In this document: positions 1 to 7,829 of the stretch, one piece after another | How the letters are laid out: each line of letters opens with the position of its first letter | Position numbering within the stretch: the stretch's first letter is position 1 | Source: Kitasatospora sp. MAA4 | Lineage (GTDB): Bacteria > Actinomycetota > Actinomycetes > Streptomycetales > Streptomycetaceae | DNA length: 64,000 nucleotides | Direction of reading: 5' to 3' | Assembly (NCBI RefSeq): GCF_029893355.1 | Contig: NZ_JARZAI010000008.1 | Coordinates: 124,001-188,000, forward strand | Notes under the pieces: generated by a model | Database searches by the model: none | What the model was told of the DNA's origin: nothing | What the model saw: the letters and a program-made list of their open reading frames with translations, nothing else | Program-made: the position numbers and the translations under genes

Positions 1-874
1 CGTGGAGCCCGACGAGCTGGAGCAGATCTCCCCCGGACGGTCCAAGACCATCGAGATCACCGGTTTCGTCGACCTGGACCAGGTCGCGCCGATCTACTTC
101 GACACCACGTACTACATCGGCCCCAAGGGCAAGGAGTACTCCAAGGTCTACCGCCTGCTCCAGCTGGCCATGGAACGGCGGAACAGGGCCGGCCTGGCGA
201 TGTTCGCGATGCGCGGGAAGTCCTATCTGACCGCGGTCAAGGCGGAGGGCGGCATCCTGACCGCCCACACGATGCACTTCGCCGACGAGGTCCGCGACCC
301 CCAGCACGAGGTCGACAACCTCCCCGACGAGGACATCGCGGTCTCCGACCTCGAACTCGCGGCGGCCGAGCAGCTCATCGACATGCTCTCCCTGGAGTGG
401 GAGCCCGAGCAGTGGCACGACACCTACAGCGAACAGGTCCGCGAGCTCGTCCAGGCGAAGGCCGAAGGGCGCGAGATCGCGGCCTCCGAGGGCCCGGTCG
501 AGGCGACCAACGTCATCGACCTCATGGACATCCTCAACCGCAGCCTCGCCAACGCCGGTCAGTCACCCGAGGACGCGTCCGACGAAGCCGGCGACAGCCG
601 CAAACCGCCGGCGTCGGCGCGCGCGCCCAAGGGCGCGAGCGGGAAGAAGAGCACCTCCGCCCAGCAGCCTCAGCCCAAGGCCGCAGCCGCGCACAAGACC
701 ACCAGCAAGGCCAAGACCGCCAAGTCGGACCTGGACTCGCTCACCAAGGCAGAGCTGTACAAACGCGCCACCGACCTCGACATCCCCCACCGCTCCACCA
801 TGACCCGCGACCAACTCCAAGACGCCCTCGAACACACCCCAACCGGACGCGGACGACACCTGCGCAGTGCCTGA
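1..874 (+). CDS. ku: Ku protein, NHEJ DNA-end binding (5' end outside window)
   Basis: Bacterial Ku binds double-strand break ends as a homodimer and recruits LigD for non-homologous end joining. The visible part covers most of the Ku beta-barrel/bridge region (IYFDTTYYIGPKG, then YRLLQLAMERRNRAGLAMFAMR). A Lys/Ala/Pro-rich linker and a C-terminal SAP-like segment (TKAELYKRATDLDIP) follow, as in long actinobacterial Ku proteins. About 70 N-terminal residues are missing, and the reading frame is open at the window edge, so the GTG near the edge is internal rather than a start. A LigD-type polymerase gene lies about 11 kb downstream on the other strand. Family assignment is secure. Confidence 0.93.
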   Translation, partial: VEPDELEQISPGRSKTIEITGFVDLDQVAPIYFDTTYYIGPKGKEYSKVYRLLQLAMERRNRAGLAMFAMRGKSYLTAVKAEGGILTAHTMHFADEVRDPQHEVDNLPDEDIAVSDLELAAAEQLIDMLSLEWEPEQWHDTYSEQVRELVQAKAEGREIAASEGPVEATNVIDLMDILNRSLANAGQSPEDASDEAGDSRKPPASARAPKGASGKKSTSAQQPQPKAAAAHKTTSKAKTAKSDLDSLTKAELYKRATDLDIPHRSTMTRDQLQDALEHTPTGRGRHLRSA

Positions 875-1272
875 ATCAGCGGGTTGTGGACAGCGCCAGC
901 TGGTCATCGCCGCCCGAGATCTCCCCACTGCCGTGCCCCATGCGCCTGGGCGGTCGCCCGGGACAGCCAGCTCAGATACCAGTCGCGGAAATCCACGCGA
1001 CTCCGGTCGCCGGCGTTCCCGAACAGGTGAGCGAGGCAGTCACACGTACGGGCTGCAGAGTTGGATCCGGCCGGCGTGAGGGCGTACAACAGCGACAACA
1101 GGGCCTCCTGGCGCGCTCAAGGTCTCGACAACCCCGAGCTGCACCAGAGGCCCTGCCTTCATGCCCGGCACGCGACAAAACCACCCGACCGAGCTGCCGC
1201 AATCGGGTATGACAACGGCTTGCCAGGTCACCGAGCCGGAGCCACCCGGAGCCGTTGACCGTGTCCGCGGAT
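875..1272. other. Gene-poor gap with a possible gene remnant
   Basis: No convincing complete gene lies between ku and the SUKH gene. On the minus strand, roughly 904-1110, an open stretch encodes residues such as EALLSLLYALTPAG and VDFRDWYLSWLSR. These look protein-like, but there is no supported start and a stop lies just upstream, so it may be the tail of a decayed gene. I could not assign a family. Confidence 0.3.
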
Positions 1273-1899
1273 TCAGTGCCGAAGGTTCTTCGACCAGTCT
1301 CCCCCAAAGCGATAGGCACGGCCGTCACCCACCTGCTTCGTCCCGCCGGGAACGACGTCCCCGTGGTACGGATACTGTTCCGTCACCGCCGCCAGCAGGA
1401 ACTCCAGGAAGCCGCCCTCGAACAGGTCCCACTCCCGCATCGAGTCGAACTTGGCGGCCACCGGCCACCGGTCCGGGTCCGGGCCCCGCATCAGCCAGAA
1501 GAAATGGTCCGAGTTCCAGTTGTTGCCCCACTTCAGCAACCCTTCCTCGGCCGGGAACAACGGGTACGGGCACTCGTCGTAGTCCCCATCCTGGTAGACC
1601 TCGGCCAGCCAGGCACAGTATCCGTAGGGCTCCGTCGTGAAGTACAGGAATCCCTCGAAGCCGACTGGTCCACCGACGTAGGGGCCGAGCTCTGTCGATG
1701 GTGTGTAGATGTGCAGCTCGTCGCTGATGCTGACCATCCCGTACCGGTCGGCGAACGCCCGGTAGTCCGCGGGCAGCTGGAAACCGAGCACCTCGGGCCC
1801 GAGCTCCCACGGGACCGGGACCACTCCGCCCGCAGGCGGCGGCCCGATCACCGCGCCGAGCCGGTCCAGCATCTCCTCGATGTCCACGTCCACTCCCAT
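1273..1899 (-). CDS. SMI1/KNR4 (SUKH) family protein
   Basis: 208-residue SUKH-superfamily protein, a fold often used as an immunity protein against polymorphic toxins. Supporting features are the acidic, aromatic-rich sequence (LPADYRAFADRYG near residue 50, then GFEGFLYFTTEPYGYCAWLAEVYQDGDYDECPYP, given here by key residues) and a C-terminal hydrophobic helix (GGFLEFLLAAVT). The ATG at 1899 is chosen because it has a GGGAAGG-like ribosome site; an upstream TTG at 1959 has none. It is divergent from the DUF4253 gene. No toxin gene is adjacent, so its partner is unknown and the immunity role is inferred from the family. Confidence 0.8.
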   Translation of the reverse strand: MGVDVDIEEMLDRLGAVIGPPPAGGVVPVPWELGPEVLGFQLPADYRAFADRYGMVSISDELHIYTPSTELGPYVGGPVGFEGFLYFTTEPYGYCAWLAEVYQDGDYDECPYPLFPAEEGLLKWGNNWNSDHFFWLMRGPDPDRWPVAAKFDSMREWDLFEGGFLEFLLAAVTEQYPYHGDVVPGGTKQVGDGRAYRFGGDWSKNLRH

Positions 1900-2041
1900 C
1901 AGCCGCCCTTCCCGCCGGAGGCTATCCACCTGCGGTGACACCGGATGCGGCAGGGCCAAGCTCGGCGGTGTCCTGGCACCCGAGCTGTGCGGGAGCTTCT
2001 GAGGCCGGAGCTGTCAGATCTCACGACTAACATCCGGCCAC

Positions 2042-2854
2042 ATGAACTCTGAACCCCTCTCGTTCGTCGACATTCCCCTCCCACCCGGCCGGATGATCAC
2101 CTCGGACGAGGGCGACGGAGAGCAGCAGACTCTCTGGCTAAGCGACGGGCCGGTCTCCGCCGGACTGTGGGAGCGGATACACGCCGACCACGCCAGTACG
2201 GGCCTGTGGCCGCTGCTTCTCGACTCCAGGGATCCTTTCGACACCGACTTCCGGCCCTGGGGAGCGGGTGAAGTGTTCCCTGAGCGGATGTCCTCGCCCG
2301 ACACCCACGACCCGGCCGAACTACTTGCGAAGTGGTGGAAGGACTACACCGCCCACGACGAGGACGACGACGTGCTCTCGCCGGAAGAGCGTCTGGCCGT
2401 CACCGCCCCCTTCGGCCAACTATGGCCAGGCCTTGCGTCCAGTTCCTCATCACCAATCGATCCGGACGAGATGGCCGCCGAATACGCGGAACACTTCGCC
2501 TCCCGCCGGCCGCAGTCGCGGCTGGGACTCGTCGCCGCCGCAACGGGCTCCGACGCGCTCACCGTCGCGGGCTGGGACGGGCCGGTCAACTATGACAACG
2601 ACACCGCCAAGTTCTCCGCCGTCGTACGCGGCTGGGAGCAGCGCTTCGGTGCACGTGTGGTCGCCGTCGGTCCCGCCACCCTCCACCTGAGTGTCGCCGC
2701 ACCGCCGACAACGACCGAGGACGCCCAGCTCGTGGCCGCCGAGCACTTCGCCTTCTGCCCGGACAACGTCTGGCAGAACAGCCACCGCAACGCCCTGGCC
2801 GCGTACGCGGAGCGGCTGATCGCCACCCACTACTGGGAGTTCTGGTGGGACTGA
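2042..2854 (+). CDS. DUF4253 domain-containing protein
   Basis: 270-residue soluble protein. The last 110 residues carry the DUF4253 signature: alternating hydrophobics around GWDGPVNYDNDTAKFSAVV, RFGARVVAVG, AAEHFAFCPDNVW and the terminal WEFWWD. The N-terminal 150 residues are acidic and variable. The family is common in Streptomyces, of unknown biochemical role, and often sits beside SUKH and toxin-type loci, as here. ATG at 2042; no signal peptide or membrane segment. Family call confident, function unknown. Confidence 0.78.
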   Translation: MNSEPLSFVDIPLPPGRMITSDEGDGEQQTLWLSDGPVSAGLWERIHADHASTGLWPLLLDSRDPFDTDFRPWGAGEVFPERMSSPDTHDPAELLAKWWKDYTAHDEDDDVLSPEERLAVTAPFGQLWPGLASSSSSPIDPDEMAAEYAEHFASRRPQSRLGLVAAATGSDALTVAGWDGPVNYDNDTAKFSAVVRGWEQRFGARVVAVGPATLHLSVAAPPTTTEDAQLVAAEHFAFCPDNVWQNSHRNALAAYAERLIATHYWEFWWD

Positions 2855-2922
2855 GCCGCACTGAGCCGTATCGCTGTGCCTGTGTCCGATCAGCTAGAGA
2901 TCGGAGGAGTCGATCCAGCTGA

Positions 2923-3159
2923 GCATGGCCACCAGATCCTCCGTCGGCCGGACGTCACCAGTTCAGCACGTGGCTCTGGCGACACATTGGAGGATCGAGT
3001 CCCCTCGGCTGGGCCGCCGAGATCGAACGGCTGACACCGGACGGTGCCACACCCGTCGAAGAGTTCTTCCGGCTGCTGGGGGAGTTCCGGCAAGATGCAG
3101 AGCAGCAGCAGGCGTTGGGCGCCGCGAAAGTACGGGGAGAGGGCGGAATTGGTGGCTGA
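2923..3159 (+). pseudogene. Frameshifted remnant of a small hypothetical gene
   Basis: A 79-codon open stretch has coding-like composition (STWLWRHIGG, LGWAAEIERLTPDG, VEEFFRLLGEFRQDAEQQQ) but no in-frame start. A neighbouring frame just upstream reads like a natural gene beginning (EESIQLSMATRSS after 2903). The simplest reading is one gene disrupted by a frameshift near 2960. Its stop codon overlaps the GTG start of the next gene within GTGGCTGA, which suggests an originally coupled gene pair. Family not recognised; a sequencing error is also possible. Confidence 0.4.
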
Positions 3160-3655
3160 TCTCCGGTTCAGCTGGGAACTCAGCGGATCCGGCTGGGCGA
3201 CATGCCGCGTTGCCGACGGATCAGCGGAACGCAAGGACGTCGTCAGCTACTGCACGGATGCTCTTGCCGATTTGCTTGACGGCGTTGCGGATCTCTACGC
3301 ACCCGGCACCGTCCACAGGTTCTCCTTCGACCTCGAACCGGCCGAGATCAGGTGGGTTCTTCGAGGACTGGGGCGGGATGTGGACATCGAGATCTACAGG
3401 TTCCCGGACATGTCGGCGAGCTTCGATGCCCCCGACGACCACGGCGCACTCGTCTGGAGTTCGAGGCAGGACCGAGGCGCCCTGAGCCATGCCGTCGTGG
3501 AGGCCGCACAGTCGGTGCTGCGGCTCCACGGTGAAGAGGGTTACCGGGCGAAGTGGGTGCTCCACCCCTTTCCTCTCGCCGCACTGCAAGACCTGCGGCG
3601 GCTGCACCTGCGATACGACGGGTGCGACATCCCGCACGACATGCCCCTCCCGTAG
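3152..3655 (+). CDS. Conserved hypothetical protein
   Basis: 167-residue protein starting at GTG 3152, preceded by GGAGAGGGC and overlapping the end of the upstream remnant by 8 bases. It has alternating strand-like segments (LRFSWELSGSGWATCRVADG; HRFSFDLEPAEIRWVLRG; VDIEIYRFPD) and ends LPLP-like. There is no signal peptide, membrane segment or catalytic motif that I recognise. Its size and position beside SUKH, DUF4253 and toxin genes suggest a small immunity-type or accessory protein, but this rests on context alone. Confidence 0.6.
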   Translation: MADLRFSWELSGSGWATCRVADGSAERKDVVSYCTDALADLLDGVADLYAPGTVHRFSFDLEPAEIRWVLRGLGRDVDIEIYRFPDMSASFDAPDDHGALVWSSRQDRGALSHAVVEAAQSVLRLHGEEGYRAKWVLHPFPLAALQDLRRLHLRYDGCDIPHDMPLP

Positions 3656-3997
3656 GCGGCCGTGCTGATGCATCAACGGAGCGCTCTGCCCCGGTTCCTG
3701 CCCTGCAGCTGAAGAGGCCAGGTCCCACTTTCAGGGCACCATGAAGCTCAGACCCGCTGCGGGCCCGACCTGTAGCGGCTTCGTTTCAGGAAGCAATCAC
3801 TCGCCGTACGGGAAGCGATCTTCGCTCGCTGCCTTCCCGTGCCGGTCAGCTACTCGTCAACACCCCAGCTGGGGGAGCAGTCAAAAGGATCGATGCTGCG
3901 GCTGCTTGCGAACCGGGGCGCGCCCCGAGGTGCCTGCCGCGGTGTCTGTGCGATCGAATAGCCTGTCGGGCAGGTGAGGCAGTTGGGAGGGGTCGAG
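3656..3997. other. Gap without recognisable gene
   Basis: This 342-base stretch precedes the T7SS-type locus. It is somewhat less G+C-rich than its surroundings and contains no reading frame with convincing composition or ribosome site. No terminator-type hairpin with a T-run was seen. It may carry the promoter of the toxin operon. Confidence 0.4.
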
Positions 3998-4345
3998 GTG
4001 GGGTTGACGGAGCGTCTGGCGGCGCTGCACGCGGGGCTGATTGACGGCCCGGGGATCTTGTCGGAGTTTCGCGCCGCGCTGGTCCTGCTGCCGACGCGTT
4101 CGGGCGAGCCGCTGGCGGGGGACGCGGAGGGCGTGCGCTGGTTGTACGCGTTCACCAGCGAGGCGGCACTGGCCCGCTTCGCGTCCGCGCGCGGCATCGA
4201 CGGCGAGGTGGCGTATCTGACGGTGCGTGGTTCCCGCGTGCTGGATGCGGCCGTTCCCGCACTGGGCGTTGCGGCCGGTGTGGCGCTGGACGTGGCCGGC
4301 CCGGCGCCGTTCCTGCTGCCCGCCTCGGCGGTGTCCGGTGGCTGA
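3998..4345 (+). CDS. SseB-like domain protein (toxin locus)
   Basis: 115-residue protein resembling the SseB N-terminal domain: RAALVLLPTRSGEPLAGDAEGVRWLYAFTSEAALARFA matches the family's 'value, then interpretable as score' pattern. Such proteins are frequent companions of actinobacterial T7SS/WXG effector genes. GTG at 3998 is preferred because GGGAGGGG lies five bases upstream; GTG 3974 lacks a site. Its TGA overlaps the GTG of the next gene, so the first genes of the toxin operon are coupled. Exact role unknown; possibly a chaperone or secretion accessory. Confidence 0.65.
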   Translation: MGLTERLAALHAGLIDGPGILSEFRAALVLLPTRSGEPLAGDAEGVRWLYAFTSEAALARFASARGIDGEVAYLTVRGSRVLDAAVPALGVAAGVALDVAGPAPFLLPASAVSGG

Positions 4346-4907
4346 TTCGTACCAGGTCGATCCGAACGCGCTGAAGAACACGGCGAAGGGCATCAACGAC
4401 GCGGTCGCCGAGCTGAAGACGCTGGGGATCGATGAGAGCGCCGAGGTGGGCCGCGGCTTCTCCAGCCTCTCTTTGACGGGGATGCAGGTCGGCAACGCGG
4501 GCCTGCAGTCGGCGCTGGACGACTTCTGCGGCCGGTGGGGTTGGGGGGTTCGCACCCTGGTCCATGACGGCACCGAGATCGCCGACCGGCTGGGCCTGTC
4601 GGCGGGCCGGTACTACGACCAGGAGCAGTACGCCTCCGGTGTGATGAAGGACGTGGTCAACGCCGCGATCGGCAACCCGGACCTGACGCAGGAGCAGGTG
4701 GAGAAGCAGTCCTGGAGCCAGACCTGGGACAACAACCCGTACACCCAGGTCACCAACCCGGACTACTCGAAGGCGTCGTTCGATCAGGCGGCCGCCGACA
4801 CCCGCAAGACGTGGGCCGCGGAGGGCAAGGACATCGAGGGCCATGTTCCCGTGCCCGGCCTGCCAGGGGCCTTCATGCCGGCCCCGAAGCCGGGGGGTAA
4901 GGGCTGA
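4338..4907 (+). CDS. WXG100-like helical protein, T7SS-type partner
   Basis: 189-residue protein beginning VADSYQVDPNALKNTAKGIN. The first 100 residues predict a helical hairpin of the WXG/ESX kind, with a WGWG turn (FCGRWGWGVRTLV near residue 75) in place of a canonical WXG. A Gly/Pro-rich tail (PVPGLPGAFMPAPKPGGKG) follows. The GTG start overlaps the preceding stop by eight bases, and its TGA overlaps the ATG of the toxin gene, implying co-translation and probably a secretion or chaperone partner of the toxin. No T7SS core genes (EccC, EccD) are in the window. Confidence 0.65.
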   Translation: MADSYQVDPNALKNTAKGINDAVAELKTLGIDESAEVGRGFSSLSLTGMQVGNAGLQSALDDFCGRWGWGVRTLVHDGTEIADRLGLSAGRYYDQEQYASGVMKDVVNAAIGNPDLTQEQVEKQSWSQTWDNNPYTQVTNPDYSKASFDQAAADTRKTWAAEGKDIEGHVPVPGLPGAFMPAPKPGGKG

Positions 4908-6682
4908 TGGGGTTCCTGGACGACGTCGGCGACGGCCTGGAAGGCCTGTACAAGGACGGCAAGAAGCAGGTCGGCAGGGTCATCGACCAGAACGCCCACA
5001 CGGTGGGCGGGATGCTCGACTTCGTAGGCCTGCACGACGCGGCGCACACGGTGGACGCCTGGGGCGACAGCGTCGCCGACGACCTCGGCGCGCAGGTCGG
5101 GGAGAAGCAGCTCGGGCAGTCCGACGACCCCAAGGACCTGGTCCACGGCGACGCCAAGGCGCTCACCGACACGGCCGCCCACCTGCGCAAGTTCCACGAC
5201 GCGTTCCAGGAGACCGGCAGCGGCCTGCAGGCGCTGGACTCCTCGCACTGGCAGGGCCAGGCCGCCGACGCCTTCCGCGCCAAGTTCGAGCCGCATCCCG
5301 CGCTGTGGCTGACCGCCGCCGACGCGTGCGCGGCCGCCGCCACGGCGCTGGACGGCTTCTCGCAGACCGTCACCTGGGCGCAGGGCCAGGCCAAGCAGGC
5401 CATCGACGCGTACAACGCCGCGAAGAAGGCTCACCAGCAGGCCCAGGACGCCTACAACGCGAGCGTCGACAGCTACAACGCCGCCGCCAAGCGGTGGAAC
5501 GACGCCGCCAAGAGCAACCCCGACCCCGGCCCCAAGCCCACCGATCCTGGCGCCTTCCACGACCCGAGCACCGACCAGCTCACCCACGCCCAGGACCTGC
5601 TGCGTGCCGCCCGCGCCGGACGCGACTCCGCCGCCGACAGCGCGGCGAGCGCCCTCAAGACGGCCACCGCCACGGCGCCGACCGCGCCCAGCTTCACCCA
5701 GCGGATGAAGCTGGACTCGATGGACCTGGCCGAGGGCGGCGTGATGGGCGGCGCGCACCTGTACGGCGGGATCTTCAAGGGCGCCGCCGACATCGTGAAC
5801 TTCGGGCGCGGCCTGGACCCGATGGACGTCTACAACATCACCCACCCCGCCACCTACCTCGACCACGTCAACCAGACCGCCGCCGGCCTGGTGCACGCCG
5901 ACATGCACCCCATCGACGTGGTCAAGTCCCTGGTCGGCTCCGGCTGGGGCTCCGACCCATTCGAGGCCGGCGGCAAACTCCTCACCAACGTCGCCTTCGG
6001 CGCCCTGACCGGCGGCAGCGGCGAAGCCGCCACCGCCGCCGAGTCGGTGGGCATCGACGCCAGCAGGAGCGCCGGAGAGAACGCCGCCAAGGACGCTGCC
6101 CAGGACGCGGCGCACCCCGCCCCGGCCCCGGCAGCGGTGCCCGCCAACACCGACCCGCTGGCGGTGGCCGTCGACCGGAACGTGGACATCGACGCGATCT
6201 CCCACACCCCGGTCTTCCGGGACACCAACGGGCCGCTCTACCGCATGGCCAACCGGCCCCCGGAGCAGGCCTTCAAGGAGGGGTTCGCGCCCCATGACAC
6301 CGGCAAGACCGACCTGCTGAGGTATGCGAACGGTGGCTACGACTCCGCGTTCGTCGGGACGAGCAAGGTACCCGAGATCAGTGCCAAGTTTCTGCGGCGG
6401 TTCCAGTACGAGTTCGACGCTCCCGGCGGTATCGACGTCAACGCCACGCTGGGAGAGCTCTCGCCGCACCCCGGCGAGCAGGAGGTCGTCTTCCCCGGCG
6501 GCATCCGCCCGGAGTTCATCAAGGGCGCCTGGGAGATGGGACCCGACGGATCCACACGCATGGCCTGGCACCCGAACCCCGACTACGTCCCGCGTGCGCC
6601 CGGGGCACCGCCCCCACCGCCCCCGGCGGCCCCGAACCCGGCCGGACTGCCGCCGGGATGGACCCGTGCCCAAGGCTCCTAG
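4907..6682 (+). CDS. T7SS-type polymorphic toxin with ADP-ribosyltransferase domain
   Basis: 591 residues. The N-terminal part (about 1-260) is a long helical, Ala-rich WXG-like delivery region (DSSHWQGQAADAFRAKF near 110) with coiled-coil potential. A Gly-rich hydrophobic middle (about 260-380) and a low-complexity linker follow. The C-terminal domain (about 440-565) resembles pierisin/scabin-type ADP-ribosyltransferases: LYRMANR with Arg446, FVGTSK with Thr485/Ser486, IDVNATLG, and EQE with Glu524 and Glu526 before VVFPGGI. The tail is proline-rich. Predicted action is transfer of ADP-ribose from NAD to protein or nucleic acid in a rival cell; target unknown. The next gene is the candidate immunity gene. 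Confidence 0.78.
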   Translation: MGFLDDVGDGLEGLYKDGKKQVGRVIDQNAHTVGGMLDFVGLHDAAHTVDAWGDSVADDLGAQVGEKQLGQSDDPKDLVHGDAKALTDTAAHLRKFHDAFQETGSGLQALDSSHWQGQAADAFRAKFEPHPALWLTAADACAAAATALDGFSQTVTWAQGQAKQAIDAYNAAKKAHQQAQDAYNASVDSYNAAAKRWNDAAKSNPDPGPKPTDPGAFHDPSTDQLTHAQDLLRAARAGRDSAADSAASALKTATATAPTAPSFTQRMKLDSMDLAEGGVMGGAHLYGGIFKGAADIVNFGRGLDPMDVYNITHPATYLDHVNQTAAGLVHADMHPIDVVKSLVGSGWGSDPFEAGGKLLTNVAFGALTGGSGEAATAAESVGIDASRSAGENAAKDAAQDAAHPAPAPAAVPANTDPLAVAVDRNVDIDAISHTPVFRDTNGPLYRMANRPPEQAFKEGFAPHDTGKTDLLRYANGGYDSAFVGTSKVPEISAKFLRRFQYEFDAPGGIDVNATLGELSPHPGEQEVVFPGGIRPEFIKGAWEMGPDGSTRMAWHPNPDYVPRAPGAPPPPPPAAPNPAGLPPGWTRAQGS

Positions 6683-6768
6683 GGGAGCGGACCTCACCGC
6701 TCCCCTTCCCTCTCTCGTCCCCCTGTTCTCCCGGTCTCTGGGCCGGGGTAGCCACGGAGGTATCCCCC

Positions 6769-7212
6769 ATGAGTACCGAGTTGCGCAGCGACCGCCCGGA
6801 CGCCCTGGCCCTGGGGCCGGCAGGTGCGGTGGTCCGCTGCCATGTCAGCTGTCACTGCGACCCCTGGGCCGAGGACGAGCGCGAGATGTACACGGTTCGC
6901 GCGCAGGGCCCCTGGGGTGTGGTCGGGAGCACGCGCGGGGACGCCTTCGGCGCGCTCGTGGAGGTGCGGCTGCAGTTGGAGCCGCTGGGATGGCTGCTGG
7001 CGCTGGCGGGAGCGCGCAGGGACGTCTGGCCCAGCGGCATGCTGCGCGGGGCGGGTGGTGAGGAGGGTTACCTGCTCCTGCCGCACGCCGTGGGCGGGAA
7101 CCAGCCGCTGGTGCCGATCTTCGACGACGCTCCGGCTGAGCTCGTCGTCAGTGTCGCCGAGCAGCAGGCCGCCTACAACCAGTGGTTGGAGCAGCGCCGC
7201 TCCCGCGCGTGA
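6769..7212 (+). CDS. Candidate immunity protein to the ART toxin
   Basis: 147-residue cytosolic-type protein beginning MSTELRSDRPDALALG, directly downstream of the toxin on the same strand. An ATG at 6769 follows a good GGAGG site. It is acidic overall, contains RCHVSCHCDPW near residue 24, and ends in a helical SVAEQQAAYNQWLEQRR. I do not recognise the family. Position after a polymorphic toxin is the usual place for the cognate immunity gene; that role is inferred from position only. Confidence 0.55.
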   Translation: MSTELRSDRPDALALGPAGAVVRCHVSCHCDPWAEDEREMYTVRAQGPWGVVGSTRGDAFGALVEVRLQLEPLGWLLALAGARRDVWPSGMLRGAGGEEGYLLLPHAVGGNQPLVPIFDDAPAELVVSVAEQQAAYNQWLEQRRSRA

Positions 7213-7218
7213 GACCGC

Positions 7219-7773
7219 TCAGGCCCCGGCCCGGTCGGAGAGCTCGTCGACCGGCAGGGTCACCGCGATGCGGCTGCCCGGGTTCAGGCACACGTCCAGT
7301 CCGGTGACGGCGGTGCCGAGTTCACGGCCGGTCACGGTGATGGTGCCGGGCCAGGTGGACGGCAGGTACTGGGCAGAGGTGCAGGCCTGCAGAACCTTCC
7401 GGCCCCCCTCGCCGGCGACCACCTGCGGGCCGACTTCGGCATCGGCCCGCAGCAGCAGCGGCGTGTCGAGCAGCGCGGCGATGAGATCGCCCTCGCTTCC
7501 GTGGCCGGTGGCCGCGTTCTGCAGCGCGGCCTCGGCGGCGTTCTGCGGCTCGGGCAGATCCAACGCCCGAGGAGAGGGCTGGTAGTCCGGGTTGTGCTGA
7601 AAGCTGAGCACCGTGCCGTCGTGGTCGACCTGCCAGGCCCCGATCACCCCGTACGGCGGCACCGCCCCGTTCGGGTCGAAAGCCGGATCGATGGAGTACA
7701 GCCACTGGCCGGGTCGGCTGCGGGCCTGCTCGCGCATGGCCTCGGTCAGCGGCGGTTCGAGCGGGGTCGTCAT
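7219..7773 (-). CDS. Type VII secretion system-associated protein
   Basis: 184-residue protein of the T7SS-associated family found beside WXG/SseB genes in Streptomyces. Characteristic segments are GQWLYSIDPAFDPNGAVPPYGVIGAW near residue 20 (key residues W, DPAFDP, PPYG), HNPDYQPSPRALDLPEP, a central NAAEAALQNAATG helix, and TWPGTITVTGREL plus GLDVCLNPGS near the end. There is no signal peptide. It is convergent with the immunity candidate (6-base gap) and downstream of the ATPase/propeller gene on the same strand. Biochemical function unknown. Confidence 0.72.
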   Translation of the reverse strand: MTTPLEPPLTEAMREQARSRPGQWLYSIDPAFDPNGAVPPYGVIGAWQVDHDGTVLSFQHNPDYQPSPRALDLPEPQNAAEAALQNAATGHGSEGDLIAALLDTPLLLRADAEVGPQVVAGEGGRKVLQACTSAQYLPSTWPGTITVTGRELGTAVTGLDVCLNPGSRIAVTLPVDELSDRAGA

Positions 7774-7829
7774 CACACTTCCGATCGCGTAGGGAAAAGG
7801 GGGACGAGGAAGACAGCATGTGCGGGTGA

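Noticed and set aside
904..1110. Complete minus-strand gene between ku and the SUKH gene
   Set aside because: Protein-like segment but no supported start or recognisable family; recorded only as a possible remnant.
3741..3977. Small plus-strand frame before the toxin locus
   Set aside because: No ribosome site, composition unlike neighbouring genes, no recognisable motif.
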